This document shows, one piece after another, positions 60,238 to 64,000 of a stretch of 64,000 nt of DNA; the stretch's first letter is position 1; every line of letters starts with the position of its first letter. The stretch covers positions 1 through 64,000 of the forward strand of contig JBJEVT010000006.1 in assembly GCA_051884615.1 (NCBI GenBank). Direction: 5' to 3'. The stretch is from UBA1724 sp051884615. GTDB taxonomy: Bacteria; Verrucomicrobiota; Lentisphaeria; Oligosphaerales; Oligosphaeraceae. A program made the translations under genes and the position numbers. Under the pieces are notes generated by a model, which was not told the origin of the DNA, ran no database searches, and saw nothing but the letters and a program-made list of their open reading frames with translations.

Positions 60238-61356
60238 ATGTATCGAATTCCGGAATTGCCCCTTTCCCTGGAGCTGGAGACCAGGGAGATCCTCAAACAG
60301 CTTAGCGCCACCCATCGTCAATTGGGAGAGTTGAAGGGGTTGGAACAGACCATTCCCAACGAGGATATTCTCATCAACACCCTGGGGCTCCAAGAAGCCA
60401 AGGACAGTTCGGAGGTGGAGAACATTGTCACCACCCATGATGACCTCTACAAAGCGGACTTGCTCGTCCGGGAGATGGTGACCTCTGCCGCCGCCAAGGA
60501 GGTGTTGAGTTACCGGGAGGCCATCAAGCGGGGTTTCTCCATGATGCGGAAGGAAAAACTACTGACCAACAACACCATCAAGGAGATTCAGAGGACACTG
60601 GTTGGGAACGATGCCGGATTCCGCAAGGTGCCAGGCACTCTCCTGAAGAACAGTGACGGAGAAACGGTCTACACGCCTCCCCAAAGCGCCCAGGAGATTG
60701 AGGCGCACATGGCGGCACTGGAAAAGTTCATCAACCTCCCGGAACTCTGCCCCTGGGATCCCCTGGTGAAAATTGCGGTCATCCATCATCAGTTTGAAAG
60801 CATCCACCCCTTCTATGATGGAAATGGCAGAACCGGACGCATTCTCACGATTCTCCTTCTGGTCATCCACGATTTGCTTCATCTGCCCGTCCTCTATTTA
60901 AGCCGCTACATCACGCACCACAAGGCAGAATATTATCGGCTTCTCCAGGAAATCCGTGAACATGAGGACAACGCCACACAATGGCATCAATGGATCCTCT
61001 TCCTCTTGAAGGGAATGGAAGAAACGGCGCGGGATACTGTCCGTTTGATTCTAGCCATTCAGAACCTGATGCGACAAGAGGAGGAGATTCTTCGTTCCCT
61101 CCTTGGAAAGCAATACCAGCAGGAACTCGTGGAACATCTTTTCCACCACCCCTACACCAAGATCGAGTTCATGCAGAACACCATGGGGGTGCACCGCATA
61201 ACGGCGACGAAGTATCTGAATCGTCTGGTGGATGGCGGTGTGATGAGAAAGACCAAGGTGGGGAAAACCAACTACTACATCAACGTTCCCCTGGTGGAAC
61301 TCCTGGTCCAATGGCAGGGGCGCATCCAGGAAATCTCCCCCGACGGGGCGAAGTGA
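60238..61356 (+). CDS. Fic-domain AMPylase, self-inhibited class II, with winged-helix C-terminus
   Basis: A 372-residue protein of the same size and layout as Shewanella SoFic: N-terminal Fic_N region, Fic core, and a C-terminal winged helix (TATKYLNRLVDGGVMRKTKVGKTNYYIN). The active motif HPFYDGNGRTGR spans residues 190-201. The inhibitory (S/T)xxxE(G/N) motif is present before the core as SSEVEN (Ser57, Glu61, Asn62). It modifies protein hydroxyls with AMP. GGAG precedes ATG 60238. Its base composition is lower in GC than neighbours, and the same repeats lie on both sides, suggesting transfer. Confidence 0.93.
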   Translation: MYRIPELPLSLELETREILKQLSATHRQLGELKGLEQTIPNEDILINTLGLQEAKDSSEVENIVTTHDDLYKADLLVREMVTSAAAKEVLSYREAIKRGFSMMRKEKLLTNNTIKEIQRTLVGNDAGFRKVPGTLLKNSDGETVYTPPQSAQEIEAHMAALEKFINLPELCPWDPLVKIAVIHHQFESIHPFYDGNGRTGRILTILLLVIHDLLHLPVLYLSRYITHHKAEYYRLLQEIREHEDNATQWHQWILFLLKGMEETARDTVRLILAIQNLMRQEEEILRSLLGKQYQQELVEHLFHHPYTKIEFMQNTMGVHRITATKYLNRLVDGGVMRKTKVGKTNYYINVPLVELLVQWQGRIQEISPDGAK

Positions 61357-61693
61357 AGATTTCATCAGGAAGCCGTTGCGTCCCCTCTACGCCGGATTGT
61401 CTTGCCCCCACCCTTGAAATAAGGAACCTATCCACCATCGGGCACTTTTTCGACACGAGAGCGGGATCATGTCGAAAAATCGGGCTTTTTTCGACATGAC
61501 GTTCGTCTTGGGGGTGGTCCGGTTTTGGCGAACACGGCGGGAGGGCTCCAGGGAAAAAACTCGGCTTTTCCCAGGGGGATGGGGTTGCAATCCGTCTTCG
61601 GAGAATTACGCTAATGCCTGGTATCGAAGTCCCTGGCGCGAAATGCGCTGGAGAGGATTGTCCCCCCTGTTTCTGGTGTCTGGTTCCCTTTTC
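61357..61693. other. Spacer between fic and the lgt-like gene
   Basis: It contains the palindromic repeat listed separately. The rest is unremarkable; an in-frame extension of the lgt-like gene back to the repeat (ATG 61469) is not supported. Confidence 0.4.
61446..61498. repeat. Palindromic CATGTCGAAAAA repeat downstream of fic
   Basis: CATGTCGAAAAA (61468-61479) and TTTTTCGACATG (61487-61498) form a perfect 12-bp stem with loop TCGGGCT. A partial preceding unit (TTTTTCGACACGAG from 61446) is the same as the unit upstream of fic. With T residues after the stem in either direction, it could act as a transcription terminator. Confidence 0.85.
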
Positions 61694-62541
61694 ATGGTCT
61701 CCCTTCCCTCCCCCGTCATCTTCTCCCTGGGGCATTTCCAGCTGCGCTGGTACGGTCTTTTTGCCGTGCTGGCCATGTTGACGGGCTACGGTCTGATGGT
61801 GGCGCGCCGGAAGCGCTACGGATTCACCGTGGAGGAGTTGTCGCTGCTCTTGAATTGCAGTGTCATCTTCGGGGTGATCGGGGCGCGGCTGGAGTTTGTC
61901 CGTCGTTTTTGGGGCGAGCTTTTCGCCCGGGATCTTCCGGGGATTTTTCGCGTTTGGGAGGGTGGGCTTGTCTTCCAGGGAGGTTTTGTGGTGGCTGCCC
62001 TGGCCATCCTGGGGCTTTGCCGCTGGAGGAGGTGGCCTGCGGGGCGGGTGGGGGACATGATGGCGCCGGCCCTTCCCGCCGCCCACGCCGTGGCCCGTCT
62101 GGGCTGCCTCTTCAACGGATGCTGCTTCGGCATACCCTGGAGCCACTGGGGCGCGGTCCTCTATCCCGCCCAGGGCAACGACGTCCTGAACACCCAGCTT
62201 CAGCAGGGGCTTCTGTCTCTCCAGGGAGAGGCGTTCCCCTCCCCGCTGCCCGTCCTGCCCGTCCAGGCTCTGGAGACCCTGTGGTGCCTTCTGGTGGCTG
62301 GGCTCCTTCTATTGGCAGAGAAGCGGGGCCTGGCCAAGGGACGCCTCTTCTTCCTCTATCTCCTGGGATACTCCGCGGGACGCTTCCTCCTGGAATTCCT
62401 CCGGGGCGACTACCACCACGCCGGCCTCCTGACCCCCGCGCAGTGGACCACCGCCCTGGTCATCCTCCCCGCCACCCTGGCCGCCTTCCTCTGGACAAAA
62501 TACCGCAAGACCACGCCACGCCCCCAGGAGAGACCACGACC

Positions 62542-62545
<4 letters not shown>
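61694..62545 (+). CDS. lgt: Prolipoprotein diacylglyceryl transferase-like protein (Lgt variant)
   Basis: Lgt attaches diacylglycerol to the lipobox cysteine in the inner membrane. The 283-residue protein has seven hydrophobic segments and HAVARLGCLFNGCCFG where the classical signature is GRIGNFINGELWG. Residues essential in E. coli differ: His103 corresponds to Gln95 (VFQGG), Asn146 to Cys138 and Glu151 to Cys143, while Arg143 is kept as Arg135. This Cys-rich form is common in databases under the Lgt name. ATG 61694 begins just before the first helix. It is translationally coupled (GTGA) to the next gene. Confidence 0.82.
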
Positions 62546-63510
<965 letters not shown>

Positions 63511-63579
63511 AGCATTCCCCCCGCCGTTTCTTCCCCGGGTCCTGTCCCCTCCCTTCCCCTTCCTCCTTTTTCCCCTCCC

Positions 63580-64000
63580 ATGAGTTCCCCCTACACCCGA
63601 AGCTTCGCCATCGCCGTCACCTGGTCCACGGCCTCCTGCCATGCCGTACGGCTGTCCGCCGAGGGGCATGGCGCCCGGGTGGCCCAGTGCTGGCGGGGAG
63701 AGCTGGGGAAGGATGGCGCCTCCCCCGCGGAGCTGGTGCTGCGAGGCGTGCGGGAAGTGGGGGCCGACGAGCAATGCTATCTGGTGGCGGGGGGCAACGG
63801 CCAGGGCTGGGGCATGACGGATTTGGAGATGCCTCCCCTGAAGAAGGAGGAGCTGCGGAACGCCCTGGGCTTCGAGCTGCGGAAGCAGACTCCCCTCTCT
63901 CCGGAAAAGCTGCGCTGGGGATACCGGGTGCTGCCCCGGACCCCGGGCAAGACCACCCGGAGAATCCGCCTCTACTATGTTCGCACCGAGAATTGGAACA
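63580..64000 (+). CDS. PilM/GspL-like pilus or type II secretion assembly protein, N-terminal part
   Basis: An open frame from ATG 63580 runs off the right edge (140 codons visible). It begins like an actin-fold protein (FAIAVTWSTASCHAVRLS) and contains LEMPPLKKEELRNALGFELRKQTPLSPEKLRWGYRVL, which matches the segment near the start of PilM/GspL where inner-membrane pilus partners bind. Pseudopilin-like genes are present in this genome (23.7 kb), which fits. The rest of the operon is not visible. Confidence 0.6.
   Translation, partial: MSSPYTRSFAIAVTWSTASCHAVRLSAEGHGARVAQCWRGELGKDGASPAELVLRGVREVGADEQCYLVAGGNGQGWGMTDLEMPPLKKEELRNALGFELRKQTPLSPEKLRWGYRVLPRTPGKTTRRIRLYYVRTENWN

Noticed and set aside
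60047..61498. Short peptides reading MSKNR-FFDM from the palindromic repeats
   Set aside because: The repeat reads open in both directions because it is a palindrome; the units are offset by 41 bases, not a multiple of three, and there is no ribosome site.

Overview
The window reads as a chromosomal segment of a high-GC, Gram-negative, anaerobic bacterium, most likely from Lentisphaerota (Victivallales-like). This is an inference. The reasons are an oxygen-independent ribonucleotide reductase with its activase, a reverse-type rubrerythrin, outer-membrane LPS machinery (LptD, GmhA), and a prepilin-headed secreted protein of the kind that is hugely amplified in Victivallis-type genomes. Glycosidases and an Mpi-like DNA invertase also suggest a gut-associated lifestyle. 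Most genes are housekeeping and tightly packed, often with 1-4 nt start/stop overlaps.

Layout. 1-2.9 kb: nrdD (cut at the left edge), a CxxC redoxin, nrdG. 2.9-11.1 kb (+): lspA, miaA, coaE, rho, an acidic zinc-ribbon protein, a parE/gyrB-type gene, ung, gph. 11.1-15.2 kb (+): tRNA-Leu(GAG) with terminator, mnmG, rdgB, a small anchored protein, tRNA-Gly(UCC) with unusual bases, rubrerythrin. 15.2-15.7 kb: repeat-rich spacer. 15.7-28.1 kb (-): lptD, gmhA, rhomboid protease; fusA; zinc-type ArsR plus CDF exporter; prepilin-like protein; fucO; HD hydrolase and trmB. 28.1-39.1 kb (-): aminotransferase and Lrp regulator, rny, a 5-formyl-THF cyclo-ligase, rsmD, small zinc-ribbon protein, TonB/ExbD/ExbB-like complex, TPR-like protein, ABC-2 type permease, DJ-1 protein. 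39.3-43 kb (+): thrC and a RarA fusion. 43.1-50.1 kb (-): DUF3137-like protein, LemA, FabK/nitronate monooxygenase-like enzyme, Prc protease, DUF721 protein; then yggS (+).

51.0-54.6 kb is the accessory highlight. It is visibly AT-richer than its surroundings, and six genes on the minus strand follow one strong consensus promoter: small six-cysteine protein, large exported protein (frameshifted), membrane-anchored rhodanese (frameshifted), MauE/DoxX-like membrane protein, then a second small six-cysteine protein and a second large exported protein. The small/large pair is duplicated with near-identical ends and a diverged middle. Together they look like an undescribed envelope thiol/sulfur redox module.

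54.9-61.5 kb is a second accessory zone: a GH-like protein, an Mpi-type serine invertase, a rhamnosidase-like gene broken by an in-frame stop and preceded by a 17-G homopolymer, dispersed repeats, and a class II Fic protein flanked on both sides by the same palindromic repeat family. 61.7-64 kb (+) returns to housekeeping genes: an Lgt variant, an RluD-type synthase, and the start of a PilM/GspL-like gene cut by the right edge.
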